Positions 7,722 to 17,006 of a DNA stretch of 64,000 nucleotides are shown here, piece after piece. The notes beneath the pieces are model-generated. The model was not told where the DNA came from. It was given only the letters and a program-made list of their open reading frames with translations, and made no database searches. Made by a program: the position numbers and the translations under genes. Each line of letters starts with the position of its first letter. The stretch's first letter is position 1. Source of the DNA: Clostridia bacterium (GTDB lineage: Bacteria > Bacillota > Clostridia > TANB77 > CAG-508); assembly GCA_017437145.1 (NCBI GenBank), contig JAFSBT010000003.1:372001-436000 (forward strand), written 5' to 3'.

Positions 7722-7935
7722 TGTAGGGGCGACCATTGGTCGTCCGTGCTGCGAAGAATTTTCTATAATTTATAAATGAAAAAAGAAAACAAATTTTAAA
7801 ATAAAAATATCAAAATATATTTTTATAACATTGGGCATTCCTATAAAGAGTGGGCGATTAAAATCGCCCCTACAGCATTTGCAATTAATTTGTTTATATA
7901 AAAACGAAAACGGACGACCAATGGTCGCCCCTACA
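7722..7935. repeat. Three dispersed TGTAGGGGC-family repeats in a 356 bp gap
   Basis: The gap 7600-7955 holds no gene. It contains T/G-rich words (about 7670-7700) and three palindrome units: 7722-7747 (GACCATTGGTC core), 7852-7874 (GATTAAAATC core) and 7911-7935 (GACCAATGGTC core, opposite orientation to the first). Confidence 0.75.
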
Positions 7936-7955
7936 TTTACTCTATATTTTTTTAA

Positions 7956-9185
7956 TTATTCTGATATCTCATGAGCTTTTATGCTACGCACATGCTCAAT
8001 TTTTTCCCATTTTGTATCTGGTTTTACTAATGCTTTTATATTTATTAATACCCAAGAACCTAAGAATAATGGATAACATAGTAGTCCTTTTAACATTGGT
8101 TTTATTGGTCTTCTATCTAAGATTAATGCAAATACCGCTGATAGAGGTGTTAAAAGGAATGTTGTACCTATGTATTTTAAGTAATTCCATAATAACTCTA
8201 AATTACTCATTCCATCTCCCATATATATAGCTAAATTTATTCCTAAAGAAATTAGAGTTACTACTAATATTGGCATTCCTAATAAGTAAAATAAACCATC
8301 CAAATTCATTAATGTTTTATGTTCTTTTACTCCTTTAGCTAAATCTTTTAAATAATATTTAGCACATTGTAAATGTCCAACAGACCATCTCATTCTTTGT
8401 GACCATGATTGTTTAAATCCTAAAGGTTGTTCATCATATACTATAGCATCTGTTGCCCAACCTAATTTTCTTCCTTTTGAGATGTTTATTAATGAAAATT
8501 CTATATCTTCTGTTAAAGTTTTTGTATTCCATCCTTCTGGTTTAATAACATCAAATTTTACCATAAATCCTGTTCCATTAAGTAATGGTGATAATCCTAA
8601 ATTATATCTTGCTAAATGATAAAATCTATGCATTGTCCAATAGAATAGTGCATATCCTGCTGTAATCCATGTGTCTGTTGGATTTTTTATATCTCTATAT
8701 CCTTGAACTACTTCTTCACCTTGGCATAGTTTTTTATTCATATTTTTTATAAAGTCTGGCATCGCAATATTGTCTGCATCAAAAATACATAATGCATCAT
8801 AATCTGCATTTTCTTCGATTTTTTGTTTCAAAAACCATTGTAATGCATAACCTTTTGTTTTCTTTTCACTATCAAATCTTTTTAAAACAATTGCTCCTGC
8901 TTCTTCTGCAACTTTTGCTGTTCCATCTGTACAATTATCAGCTATAACATAAATATCTAATAATTCTTTTGGATAATTTTGTTTTTTTAAGCTTTCTACT
9001 AAATTTCCTACAACTGCTTCTTCATTATGAGCAGGTATTATTGCCATAAACTTATGTTGTTTATTTATTTTCAAAGGTTTGTCTTTTAATTTTATTAATG
9101 AGCATAAACTAATTGCTAAATTATATATCCAAAATATTGTTACTACCCAAGTTATGGCGTTTTGTAATAAATATAAATATTCCAT
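7956..9185 (-). CDS. Family 2 glycosyltransferase, membrane-bound, processive type
   Basis: A 409 aa protein with an N-terminal membrane helix (residues about 8-28), a cytosolic GT-A domain, and C-terminal membrane segments (about 290-385). Visible GT2 motifs are IIPAHNEE, ADNCTDGT, FDADN (DXD), TEDIEFS and the acceptor-site QRMRW (Q-x-x-R-W), typical of cellulose-synthase-like and hyaluronan-synthase-like enzymes. The sugar and acceptor cannot be told from sequence; a cell-envelope polysaccharide or glycolipid is likely. It stands alone between repeat-filled gaps. Confidence 0.85.
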   Translation of the reverse strand: MEYLYLLQNAITWVVTIFWIYNLAISLCSLIKLKDKPLKINKQHKFMAIIPAHNEEAVVGNLVESLKKQNYPKELLDIYVIADNCTDGTAKVAEEAGAIVLKRFDSEKKTKGYALQWFLKQKIEENADYDALCIFDADNIAMPDFIKNMNKKLCQGEEVVQGYRDIKNPTDTWITAGYALFYWTMHRFYHLARYNLGLSPLLNGTGFMVKFDVIKPEGWNTKTLTEDIEFSLINISKGRKLGWATDAIVYDEQPLGFKQSWSQRMRWSVGHLQCAKYYLKDLAKGVKEHKTLMNLDGLFYLLGMPILVVTLISLGINLAIYMGDGMSNLELLWNYLKYIGTTFLLTPLSAVFALILDRRPIKPMLKGLLCYPLFLGSWVLINIKALVKPDTKWEKIEHVRSIKAHEISE

Positions 9186-9254
9186 CTTTTTATTATACCT
9201 CTCTTTTATTATTGCATATATTGTATATTATCTTACTCTATAATTCGAATAAAA

Positions 9255-11357
9255 TTATTCTTGTTCTCCTATTTTCTTTAAATTAATTCTTCCTTGGTGA
9301 TCTATTTCTAGAACTTTTACAATAACGGTTTCTCCAACTGATAATACATCTTCAACTTTTTCTACTCTTTCTTTAGAAATTTTAGAAATGTGAAGTAATC
9401 CTTCTTTTCCTCCACCTAAATCGATGAAAGCTCCAAATGGCATTATTTTTGTTACTGTACCATCATAGATTTCTCCTACTTCTATTTCTCTAACAATTCC
9501 TTCTATTATTGACATTGCTTTAGCTCCAGCTTCTTTATCTTGAGAATATATGAACACTCTTCCATCTTCTTCAATGTCTATTTTTACTCCTGTTTCATCA
9601 ATGATTTTGTTAATCATTTTTCCACCAGAACCAATTACATCTTTAATTTTGTCAACACTTATTGTCATTGTAGAAATTTTTGGTGCATATTTAGATACTT
9701 CTTCTCTTGGTTTTTCTATTTGTTTTAGCATTATTTCATCTAAAATATATTTTCTTGCTTTATTTGTTCTTGCAAAAGCTTCTTCAATTATATTATATGA
9801 TAGTCCATCCACTTTAATGTCTACTTGTATTGCTGTAATACCTTCTTTTGTTCCACCTACTTTAAAGTCCATATCTCCAAAGAAATCTTCTAATCCTTGG
9901 ATATCTGTAAGCATTACATAGTCATTTTCATCATCTGGATTTGTAACTAATCCTGTTGAAATTCCAGCTACTGGATTTTTTATAGGAACACCTGCATCCA
10001 TTAATGCTAACGTACTTCCACAAATACTTGCTTGAGATGTAGAACCATTTGAAGATAAAACTTCTGATACAACTCTTATTGTATAAGGGAATTCTTCCTC
10101 TGAAGGAATTACTGGAACTAATGCTCTTTCAGCTAAAGCACCATGTCCAACTTCTCTTCTACCTGGTCCACGAGATGTTTTTGCTTCTCCAACACTGTAT
10201 CCTGGGAAGTTATATTGGTGAATATATCTTTTTGCTTTTTCTTCATCTAATCCATCTAACATTTGTTCTTCATTAGCCATTCCTAATGTTGCTATTGACA
10301 TTACTTGTGTTTGTCCTCTTGTGAAAACTGCACTTCCGTGTACTCTTGGTAACAATCCAACTTCACATGAAAGTGGTCTTATTTCATCTAAAGCTCTTCC
10401 ATCTGGTCTTTTATGTTCTCTGAAAATCATTTCTCTAACACATTTTTTCTCTAATTTATATAAACTATCTGCTATATCTTGTTTTGCTTCTTCAGCTTTT
10501 TCTTCGCCATATTTTTCTACAAAATATGCTGTAACATCTTCAGCTATTTTATCCATGTTTTTATCACGTGTTTCTTTGTCTTCAGCTTGTACATCTGTAT
10601 ACATTCTATCTTTGAAATTGTTTTCAATTTCTTCATAAATATCATGGTCAACTTCAAATGATTTGTATTCAAATTTTGGTTTTCCAATTTCTGCTTTTAT
10701 TTCAGAAATAAAATTACATAATTTTTTAATTTCTACATGTCCTGTTTTAATAGCTTCTAACATTTTATCATCTGGTAATTCTTTTGCTCCAGCTTCTATC
10801 ATAGCTATTTTATCCATTGTTCCTGCAACTAATAAATCTAATCCTGTTTTTGCTCTTTGTTCTAATGTTGGATTTATAACGAATTCTCCATCTATATATC
10901 CAACTTTTACAGCTGCTGTTGGTCCTCCAAATGGTATATCTGAAATTGAAAGTGCTGCTGAAGCTCCTATCATAGCACAGAATTCTGGTGAATTATCTGG
11001 CTCAACTGATAATACTGTTGCAACAACTACAACGTCATTTCTAAAATCTTTTGGGAATAAAGGTCTAATTGGTCTATCAATTGCTCTTGATACTAATATT
11101 GCTTTATCAGCTGCTTTCCCTTCTCTTCTAGTAAATCCACCTGGTATTTTTCCAACTGAATACATTTTTTCTTCATAATCTACTGATAATGGGAAAAAGT
11201 CTATTCCTTCCTTTGGTTCTTTTGAAGCTGTAACATTTACCATTACAACTGTTTCTCCGTATCTAACTAATACGTTTGCATTTGCAAGTTCTGCAAATTT
11301 TCCTGTTTCGATTGTTAATGTTCTTCCTGCTAATTCCATTGAATATGTTTTAAACAT
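9255..11357 (-). CDS. pnp: Polyribonucleotide nucleotidyltransferase (PNPase)
   Basis: 3'-5' phosphorolytic exoribonuclease of mRNA turnover. At 700 aa it is full length, with two RNase PH domains (the second with RGPGRREVGHGALAERAL and the catalytic-core FFGDMDFKVGGTKEG region), a KH domain (DVIGSGGKMINKIIDETG, about 560-620) and a C-terminal S1 domain (GEIYDGTVTKIMPFGAFIDL, about 625-695). It follows rpsO on the same strand, the classical rpsO-pnp order. CGG occurs here only out of frame (CAC GGA, TAC GGA), and no shift is needed. Confidence 0.97.
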   Translation of the reverse strand: MFKTYSMELAGRTLTIETGKFAELANANVLVRYGETVVMVNVTASKEPKEGIDFFPLSVDYEEKMYSVGKIPGGFTRREGKAADKAILVSRAIDRPIRPLFPKDFRNDVVVVATVLSVEPDNSPEFCAMIGASAALSISDIPFGGPTAAVKVGYIDGEFVINPTLEQRAKTGLDLLVAGTMDKIAMIEAGAKELPDDKMLEAIKTGHVEIKKLCNFISEIKAEIGKPKFEYKSFEVDHDIYEEIENNFKDRMYTDVQAEDKETRDKNMDKIAEDVTAYFVEKYGEEKAEEAKQDIADSLYKLEKKCVREMIFREHKRPDGRALDEIRPLSCEVGLLPRVHGSAVFTRGQTQVMSIATLGMANEEQMLDGLDEEKAKRYIHQYNFPGYSVGEAKTSRGPGRREVGHGALAERALVPVIPSEEEFPYTIRVVSEVLSSNGSTSQASICGSTLALMDAGVPIKNPVAGISTGLVTNPDDENDYVMLTDIQGLEDFFGDMDFKVGGTKEGITAIQVDIKVDGLSYNIIEEAFARTNKARKYILDEIMLKQIEKPREEVSKYAPKISTMTISVDKIKDVIGSGGKMINKIIDETGVKIDIEEDGRVFIYSQDKEAGAKAMSIIEGIVREIEVGEIYDGTVTKIMPFGAFIDLGGGKEGLLHISKISKERVEKVEDVLSVGETVIVKVLEIDHQGRINLKKIGEQE

Positions 11358-11587
11358 AATTCTTCCTCCTTAAAAATTTTATATATACAAGAAGATACTT
11401 TCTTTTATATGAATGTAACCTCTAAAATGCATTTTTATTATTTGTTGTTGTGGCTTATAAAATACATTTTACAAGCTACCTTTCATATATTAAAATATCT
11501 TTCTTAATATTGATTTTTGAGTTTGGCTTTTGGATGTTGGTATTTTGAAAAATCCAATTTCTAAATTCCAAATTCTTTTCGTAATTA

Positions 11588-11620
11588 AGGGGCGGATATA
11601 ATAAAAATATTTCCGCCCAC
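11588..11620 (-). terminator. Hairpin after rpsO
   Basis: GGGCGGA (11618-11612 read on the minus strand) pairs with TCCGCCC across an AT-rich loop, directly after the rpsO stop, with a weak T-rich tail. It may terminate rpsO or serve as a processing site before pnp. The rest of the gap to pnp (11358-11587) holds T/G-rich words near 11517-11577 and nothing else I recognise. Confidence 0.55.
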
Positions 11621-11627
11621 ATACAAA

Positions 11628-11891
11628 TTACTTTCTTAAATTTAATTTTTCAACTATTTCTCTATATTTGTTGATATCTGTTTTTGCTAAATAGTTTAAT
11701 AAACTTCTTCTTTTACCAACCATTTGTAAAAGTCCACGTCTTGAATGGTTATCTTTTTTATGAACTTTTAAATGTTCTGTTAATTCATTAATTCTTTCTG
11801 TTAATAAAGCTATTTGAACTTCTGATGAACCTGTATCTTTTTCATCTCTTTTGAAAGCATTAATTACTTCTTGTTTTCTTTCTTTAGTCAT
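11628..11891 (-). CDS. rpsO: 30S ribosomal protein S15
   Basis: An 87 aa protein matching the length and motifs of S15, which binds the 16S rRNA central domain: [34 protein letters not shown] and the C-terminal [12 protein letters not shown]. The ribosome binding site GGAGGAAACA precedes ATG 11891. It is upstream of pnp. Confidence 0.97.
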   Translation of the reverse strand: MTKERKQEVINAFKRDEKDTGSSEVQIALLTERINELTEHLKVHKKDNHSRRGLLQMVGKRRSLLNYLAKTDINKYREIVEKLNLRK

Positions 11892-12364
11892 TGTTGTTTC
11901 CTCCTTCTTTACTTTAAATTTGCCTTAAACTGAACTAAAAGTCGGATAGTCTATTAGCTAAGTAAAAGGTATAACGGCATTTTTTACCACAATTATTTTA
12001 CTATACATTTCACATTTTTGCAAGTAAAATTAATAAAAATATTGTATTTTTTGTTGTTGGAGTTTGGTAGTTGGATTTTGGAATTTGGAGTTTAGATTTT
12101 GGAAAATTATTATTAAATTAAATGCAAACATTCTAGAGGCGAACATCGTTCATCCGCACTCCAAAGACCTACTCTATATAACAAATTACCAACTACCAAA
12201 TTCCAAATACATTACAAGCAAAATTTAAAAAGCTAAAATAATTATTTTTTGACAAATGAGCATTCATTTTCAAAAATTAATATTTTAGCTTAAATTGTAT
12301 AAAAATGTTATCATATTAGGCATTCCTTTGTAGCACGGACGACCAATGGTCTCCCATACAAATT
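11892..12364. other. Gene-free gap with repeats
   Basis: This 473 bp gap contains T/G-rich words (about 12055-12110 and 12185-12210), a degenerate TGTAGGGGC-family copy (about 12134-12156), one 60 bp inverted-repeat element (12231-12292) and a second family copy (12336-12360). I see no ORF, and no promoter I would commit to. Confidence 0.6.
12231..12292. repeat. 60 bp inverted repeat, copy 1
   Basis: AAGCTAAAATAATTATTTTTTG and CAAAAATTAATATTTTAGCTT are near-perfect inverted arms around CAAATGAGCATTCATTT, itself partly palindromic. The same element occurs at 15310, 49489 and 62456. Confidence 0.8.
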
Positions 12365-14119
12365 TTATTTTACGAAATTTTCTACTTCATTTTTAATTTT
12401 AGCTACAAAATCTTCTAAACTCATTTGTCCTATGTCGCCTTCTTTTCTTGCACGAACTCCTACCGCTCCTGCCTCAACTTCTTTATCTCCTAATATTAAC
12501 ATATATGGGACTTTTTGAAGTTGTGCTTCACGAATTTTGTATCCTATTTTTTCTGATCTCTCATCTAATTCCGTTCTAATTCCTTGCTCTTCTAGTTTTT
12601 CTTGTACTTTTTTTGCATATTCTAAATGGTTATCTGATATTGGTAATATTTTTGTTTGTACTGGTGCAAGCCATGTTGGAAATGCTCCTGCAAAATGTTC
12701 TGTGATTATTCCTATAAATCTATCGAAAGAACCAAATATTGCTCTATGAACCATTATAGGTGTTTTCTTTTCTCCCTCTTTATCAATGTAATATAAATTA
12801 AATCTTTGAGGTAATTGGAAATCTAATTGTACTGTTCCCATTTGCCATTCTCTACCTAAACAGTCCTTCATTTTTATATCAATTTTTGGTCCGTAGAAAG
12901 CTCCGTCACCTTCGTTTATTCTATAATTTCCTTCTCCTGCTATTTCATCTAAAACCTTTTTTAAATCAGCTTCTGCTTTATTCCATGTTTCAATTTCTCC
13001 CATGTAATCTTCTGGTCTTGTTGATAAAGTTAATTGATATTCTAATCCAAATATTCCATATAAATAACTTGCTATTTCTACAATATCTTTTATTTCTGTA
13101 CCAATTTGTTCTTCTGTAATATAGTTGTGTGAATCATCTTGTCTAAACATTCTAACTCTAAATAATCCATTTAATTGTCCTGATTTTTCATTTCTATGTA
13201 TAACATCTATATCATTAAATCTTAGTGGTAAATCTTTATAGCTTCTAAGTTTTGTTTGATATATTTTTATTGAGTTAGGACAGTTCATTGGTTTTAATGC
13301 TTGCTCATTTCCATCTACATCTGTTAAAACAAACATATCTTCTTTATAGTGATCCCAGTGTCCTGATATTTTCCATAGTTCGCTACTATTTAATTGTGGT
13401 CCTGAGAATTCTTGATACCCTCTTTTTTTATGTTCTTTTCTCCAGAAATCTATTAACACATTCATCATAGTAAACCCTTTTGGCATCCAATAAGCCATAC
13501 CTGGAGCTGTTTCATCAAAAAAGAATAAATCTAAATCTTTTCCTAATTTTCTATGGTCTCTCTTTTTAGCTTCCTCTAACATATTTAAATATTCTTCTAA
13601 TTGACTTGCTTTTGGGAAAGAAATTCCATAAATTCTTTGTAACATTTTATTTTTTTCATTCCCACGCCAATATGCTCCTGAAGAAGTTAAAAGTTTTATT
13701 GCTTTTACACTTCCTGTGCTAGGAATATGTGGTCCTGCACAAAGGTCTGTAAATTCACCTTGTTTATAAAATGATAATTCTGCATCTTCTGGTAAATCAT
13801 TGATTAATTCTTGTTTGTATGGTTCATCTTTCATTAACTCTAAAGCTTCTTTTCTTGGTAATACAAATCTTTCTAGTTTTAAATCTTCTTTAACTATTTT
13901 CTTCATTTCAGCTTCTAGTGCTTCAAGCATTTCTGGTGTAAATGGTTTATCTGTATCAAAATCATAATAGAATCCATTATCTATTGATGGTCCTATTGCT
14001 AACTTAATTTCTGGATACAATCTTTTTACTGCTTGAGCTAAAATATGTGATGTTGTATGCCAAAATGTTTTTTCTTCCACTTCCATTGTTCTTCCACCTT
14101 CTAATTTGATTTTAAACAT
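12365..14119 (-). CDS. thrS: Threonyl-tRNA synthetase lacking the TGS domain
   Basis: A class II synthetase of 584 aa that charges tRNA-Thr. It has the N2 editing-type domain (HTTSHILAQA near residue 20; FTDLCAGPHIPSTG near 125), the catalytic core with motif 2 FRVRMFRQDDSH and motif 3 HRAIFGSFDRFIGIITEH, and a C-terminal anticodon-binding domain. Typical ThrRS is about 640 aa; the N-terminal TGS domain of about 60 residues is absent, and the ORF begins right before the N2 domain with ATG preceded by a ribosome binding site. A T-box lies upstream, beyond the DUF84 gene. Confidence 0.95.
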   Translation of the reverse strand: MFKIKLEGGRTMEVEEKTFWHTTSHILAQAVKRLYPEIKLAIGPSIDNGFYYDFDTDKPFTPEMLEALEAEMKKIVKEDLKLERFVLPRKEALELMKDEPYKQELINDLPEDAELSFYKQGEFTDLCAGPHIPSTGSVKAIKLLTSSGAYWRGNEKNKMLQRIYGISFPKASQLEEYLNMLEEAKKRDHRKLGKDLDLFFFDETAPGMAYWMPKGFTMMNVLIDFWRKEHKKRGYQEFSGPQLNSSELWKISGHWDHYKEDMFVLTDVDGNEQALKPMNCPNSIKIYQTKLRSYKDLPLRFNDIDVIHRNEKSGQLNGLFRVRMFRQDDSHNYITEEQIGTEIKDIVEIASYLYGIFGLEYQLTLSTRPEDYMGEIETWNKAEADLKKVLDEIAGEGNYRINEGDGAFYGPKIDIKMKDCLGREWQMGTVQLDFQLPQRFNLYYIDKEGEKKTPIMVHRAIFGSFDRFIGIITEHFAGAFPTWLAPVQTKILPISDNHLEYAKKVQEKLEEQGIRTELDERSEKIGYKIREAQLQKVPYMLILGDKEVEAGAVGVRARKEGDIGQMSLEDFVAKIKNEVENFVK

Positions 14120-14150
14120 AATTCATTCCCTCTTTCTTTTTTATATTTTT

Positions 14151-14754
14151 TTATTTATTATATACATCCTTTGCAACTAGTTTTGTTAACGCCATTATTA
14201 CAGCATATTCTTCTAAGTCTGACCTATATACTCTTCCTGCAGTTAATACACCTATTGCACCTTTTCTTCCTTTTGCTGTACTTCCAAACACATCTCCCAT
14301 AAGCCCTAATTCTTCGCCTTGTAGAACTCTTTCAACTACTGTTTTTGGGTATTCAAATGATGGGCTAAATCCTATATAGTATTTTTCTCCATCATATATT
14401 GCACAAATACTTGCATCCATGTATCCTGTTTCAACTTCTTCAACTTCATACATTCCGTGCTTCTATTCCAACTCCAAAATCACATTTTCCTTTGGTTTCT
14501 TTTGCATAATCAAAAGCATTTTTTGCTCTATTTTTTGCTCCATTAATAGTTTCTGAAAGTGACATTGGATTGCACGAAACTCCTGAAAAATCATCTTTAT
14601 CTTTTCCTACTTTTTCATCATTCCTTATGTCTTTCGGCATTATGGTATATTCAATTCCATCTTCTTTTTCGAGCCATAATTCTGGGTAATGTGAAAAGGC
14701 TCTGGTTATAGCAATTATTTTTGGTGTGCTTCTGGTTCCAATAGAAACTAACAT
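14151..14754 (-). CDS. DUF84 (YjjX-type) inosine/xanthosine triphosphatase-like, +1 frame change at CGG
   Basis: Two half-ORFs form one protein. From ATG 14754 the frame reads SIGTRSTPKI...CDFGVGIEA and meets CGG at codon 100 (14457-14455). Skipping its C gives GMYEVEEVETGYMDASICAIYDG and continues to a stop at 14151, matching the conserved glycine after the GIEA motif of the DUF84/non-canonical purine NTPase family. The length of 604 nt is 3n+1 (about 200 aa). Family members hydrolyse ITP/XTP. The gene sits between the T-box and thrS, so it is probably cotranscribed with thrS. Confidence 0.75.
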
Positions 14755-14790
14755 AAAATTTCACTCCTGTTTTTTTATTCTTAACATGCA

Positions 14791-14888
14791 TTAGTATATA
14801 ATTATTTTATTAAAACTTTAAAGGTCTCACGGGTTATCCGTATGCTAGCGCTCTTAAAGCTTTTAATAAAATAATTATATATTAATAC
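14791..14888. repeat. About 100 bp hairpin with conserved loop, copy 1
   Basis: A long AT-rich stem (TTAGTATATAATTATTTTATTAAAA with its near-perfect complement) closes a loop of about 30 nt that contains TCTCACGGGTTATCCGTATGC-like sequence with an inner ACGG/CCGT hairpin. A second copy at 44505-44613 keeps the loop almost exactly while the outer stem diverges. It lies between the thrS T-box and the DUF84 gene. Confidence 0.75.
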
Positions 14889-14921
14889 TTCTAAAATTTT
14901 TAATTTCTATTTCATAGAAAT

Positions 14922-15141
14922 TAAAAACACCCCTAATAGATTTCTCTATTAGGGGTGCTTATTAAACACGGTTCCACCCTGATTTTTACTTAATTTAAAG
15001 GTTTTATCGTTCCTTACACGTCTAGCTTTTTACTAGAAACTCCGAGGTAGTTTTTCAAATATGTTTACCTAGATTAGCTTTCAGCGCAGTCACTAATCCT
15101 CTCTTTTAAGCAACCTTTATTTTACTTTGTCTCATCAACGT
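14922..15141 (-). promoter_or_regulatory. T-box riboswitch, threonine type
   Basis: The T-box sequence AGGGTGGAACCGTG lies at 14980-14967, directly followed by a terminator stem (CACCCCTAATAGA/TCTATTAGGGGTG, 14957-14928) and a T-rich tail. The 5' part has the usual GTTGATGAGACAAAGTA base of stem I (about 15141-15123). A probable specifier ACC sits in AAAACTACCTCGG, which would pair with tRNA-Thr(GGU), the very tRNA encoded at 60631-60706. It should sense uncharged tRNA-Thr and control the DUF84 gene and thrS. Confidence 0.88.
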
Positions 15142-15159
15142 TTATTTTAAATTATTATA

Positions 15160-15187
15160 ATTATACTACTATTTAGAAAAATGTCAA
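15160..15187 (-). promoter_or_regulatory. Promoter of the T-box / thrS transcript
   Basis: TTGACA (15187-15182) and TATAAT (15165-15160) on the minus strand are 16 bp apart, about 20 bp before the first T-box helix. Confidence 0.75.
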
Positions 15188-15269
15188 TATTTTTTTGGAG
15201 TTTGGTGTTTAGAGTTTGGAATTTGGTTGTACATCGGGCAATTAATCAAAATATGAAATATAGCATATC

Positions 15270-15372
15270 GATTTAATGAAAATTTGTAAAATTTTCATTA
15301 AAAGTTAAAAAGCTAAAATAATTAATTTTTGACAAATAAGTATTTATTTTCAAAAATTAATATTTTAGCTTA
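15270..15372. repeat. Composite inverted-repeat element, copy 2 (with flanking AT palindrome)
   Basis: A palindrome AATGAAAATTTGTAAAATTTTCATT (about 15274-15299) is followed by the 60 bp inverted repeat AGCTAAAAT...ATTTTAGCT (15310-15372). The same two-part order occurs at 49451-49550 and 62415-62517. The gap 15191-15450 also holds T/G-rich words and a degenerate TGTAGGGGC copy (15404-15430). Confidence 0.75.
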
Positions 15373-15450
15373 AATATAACAATTAAGCTTTTTATAAATT
15401 ACACGGGCGAACACAGAGCCTACCCCTACATTATATTATATCATATTTTT

Positions 15451-15978
15451 TTATTGTTTAATTTTCTCTTTATATAAATATTTTACAACAAAATATAAAT
15501 ATAATACGCCAAATATATGCCCTGCAATCACATCTGTAGCATAATGTACTCCTAAATAAATTCTACTAATTCCTATTAAAAATATTAATAAACTTATTAA
15601 TGATATGTATATTCTTTTTTTCTTTATATCTTTTACTTTTTTATATATTAAATATATAAAAAATCCATAAAAGACTGTTGATACCATTGCATGTCCACTT
15701 GGAAAACTAAACCCTTTTTCCACTGCTAGTCTTAATAATTCAGGTCTTGGTCTTCTAATTATTAATTTTAAAATTTGACTTATAATAAACGAACAAACTA
15801 AATTAAAAGCTATAAGTTTACTATATCCTTTTCCTTTAGAAAAAATCAATATACCTATAGTAATTAAAATAAGCGGAATAGCTGACCCTAAATGAGATAT
15901 AAATGTCATAAATATAGTAGTCCCTGTTCCTGATAATTTAAATATTAAATCATAAATTGCTGCATCAAAAAAATTCAT
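15451..15978 (-). CDS. PAP2-family membrane phosphatase
   Basis: A 175 aa integral membrane protein with all three PAP2 motifs: KLIIRRPRP (K-x6-RP), PSGHAM (PSGH) and SRIYLGVHYATD (S-R-x5-H-x3-D). Four or five hydrophobic segments are visible. Such enzymes dephosphorylate phosphatidic acid, phosphatidylglycerol phosphate or undecaprenyl pyrophosphate; small Firmicute forms with this layout are often undecaprenyl-PP phosphatases (BcrC-like), but the substrate is not decided by sequence. Confidence 0.85.
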   Translation of the reverse strand: MNFFDAAIYDLIFKLSGTGTTIFMTFISHLGSAIPLILITIGILIFSKGKGYSKLIAFNLVCSFIISQILKLIIRRPRPELLRLAVEKGFSFPSGHAMVSTVFYGFFIYLIYKKVKDIKKKRIYISLISLLIFLIGISRIYLGVHYATDVIAGHIFGVLYLYFVVKYLYKEKIKQ

Positions 15979-16099
15979 ATTTTATCCCTCTTTTTCTTAA
16001 AATATTTTACTACTAATAACTACTTTTTGCAAGATGAATATAATTTATTAATTGAAGTGGGATGTGTGAGGTGCGATATTATTTCAAAAAATGGCGAGC

Positions 16100-16176
16100 A
16101 TAAAGCCCGCCTGTTATAAAATTTGCAGAGCAAATTTTATATTATTCATTTTTCATTATTCATCATTCATTATTAA
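16100..16176. repeat. AT-rich palindrome words before spoIIQ end
   Basis: AAAATTTGCAGAGCAAATTTT is a hairpin, followed by several ATTATTCATTATTCAT words, the same family as 5757-5845 and 60506-60625. A GGCGAGCATAAAGCCCGCC remnant lies just upstream (about 16092). Confidence 0.5.
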
Positions 16177-16953
16177 TTAAATATACAATGTTGGGTCTAG
16201 ATATTCTTCATTTTTTAATATTTCAAAGTGCAAATGTGGTTCATCTGCAATTTCAAATGCAGCAGAATTCCCAACAGTTCCAAGGCTTTGTCCTTGTTCT
16301 ACTGTTTCTCCTTCAGTTACAAATTCTGTACTTAATAAATTTGAATATACTGTTTTATATCCATTTACATGTTCTACTATTATTGTTAACCCATAACGTG
16401 GGTCATTTTTTATTGCTTTTACTTTTCCTGGTGCGCTTGCTTTTACTACTGTTGTTCTGTCTGCCTTTATATCTATTCCATAATGTGTTATCCATTCATC
16501 TAAAGTTTGCGAATAAACTAGGCTATCTTTTGCGAATTCCTTTATCACTTCACCTTCTACTGGTTTTGTAAACGTTGGGTCTGGTATTACTTCTTCAACA
16601 ACTTGACTAACCTCTTCCGTATTTTCTACTTTTTCTGAATTTGTAGGTAATAAATTTTCAGTTTCTTCAGGTAAAACATTTTCCTCAACTTCTTCTATTT
16701 CTTCAATAGCTTCATTTATATCTTTTCCTATACTAGAACTAGCTTGCTCTGTATCATTTTCTAAATTTGGAACTAAACTTGCCATTTGTTCTGTTGTCAA
16801 TCCACTTGATGAATATTTTTCTAAGTTATTATTATATACTATAGATGTAATAATAAAAGAAACTATTATTACTATTAAACTTGCTCCCGATACATATAAT
16901 AAATATTTTAACTTATTGTCTTGTCTTGGTAAACTTCTCCTTCCTCTTCTCAT
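16177..16953 (-). CDS. spoIIQ: SpoIIQ-like M23 (LytM) peptidase-domain protein
   Basis: A 258 aa protein with an N-terminal membrane anchor (about residues 20-42), an acidic Glu-rich linker (about 65-120) and a C-terminal LytM domain. Zn ligands are present: HYGIDI (H-x3-D) and PHLHFEI (HxH). In Clostridia, SpoIIQ keeps catalytic ligands and forms with SpoIIIAH the channel between mother cell and forespore. The position directly after sigF-spoIID supports this over a generic cell-wall peptidase. Confidence 0.82.
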   Translation of the reverse strand: MRRGRRSLPRQDNKLKYLLYVSGASLIVIIVSFIITSIVYNNNLEKYSSSGLTTEQMASLVPNLENDTEQASSSIGKDINEAIEEIEEVEENVLPEETENLLPTNSEKVENTEEVSQVVEEVIPDPTFTKPVEGEVIKEFAKDSLVYSQTLDEWITHYGIDIKADRTTVVKASAPGKVKAIKNDPRYGLTIIVEHVNGYKTVYSNLLSTEFVTEGETVEQGQSLGTVGNSAAFEIADEPHLHFEILKNEEYLDPTLYI

Positions 16954-17006
16954 TGGTTTCCTCCTTTAATTTATCTTTAGTAAAATTATTTCCATTTATT
17001 TAAAAT

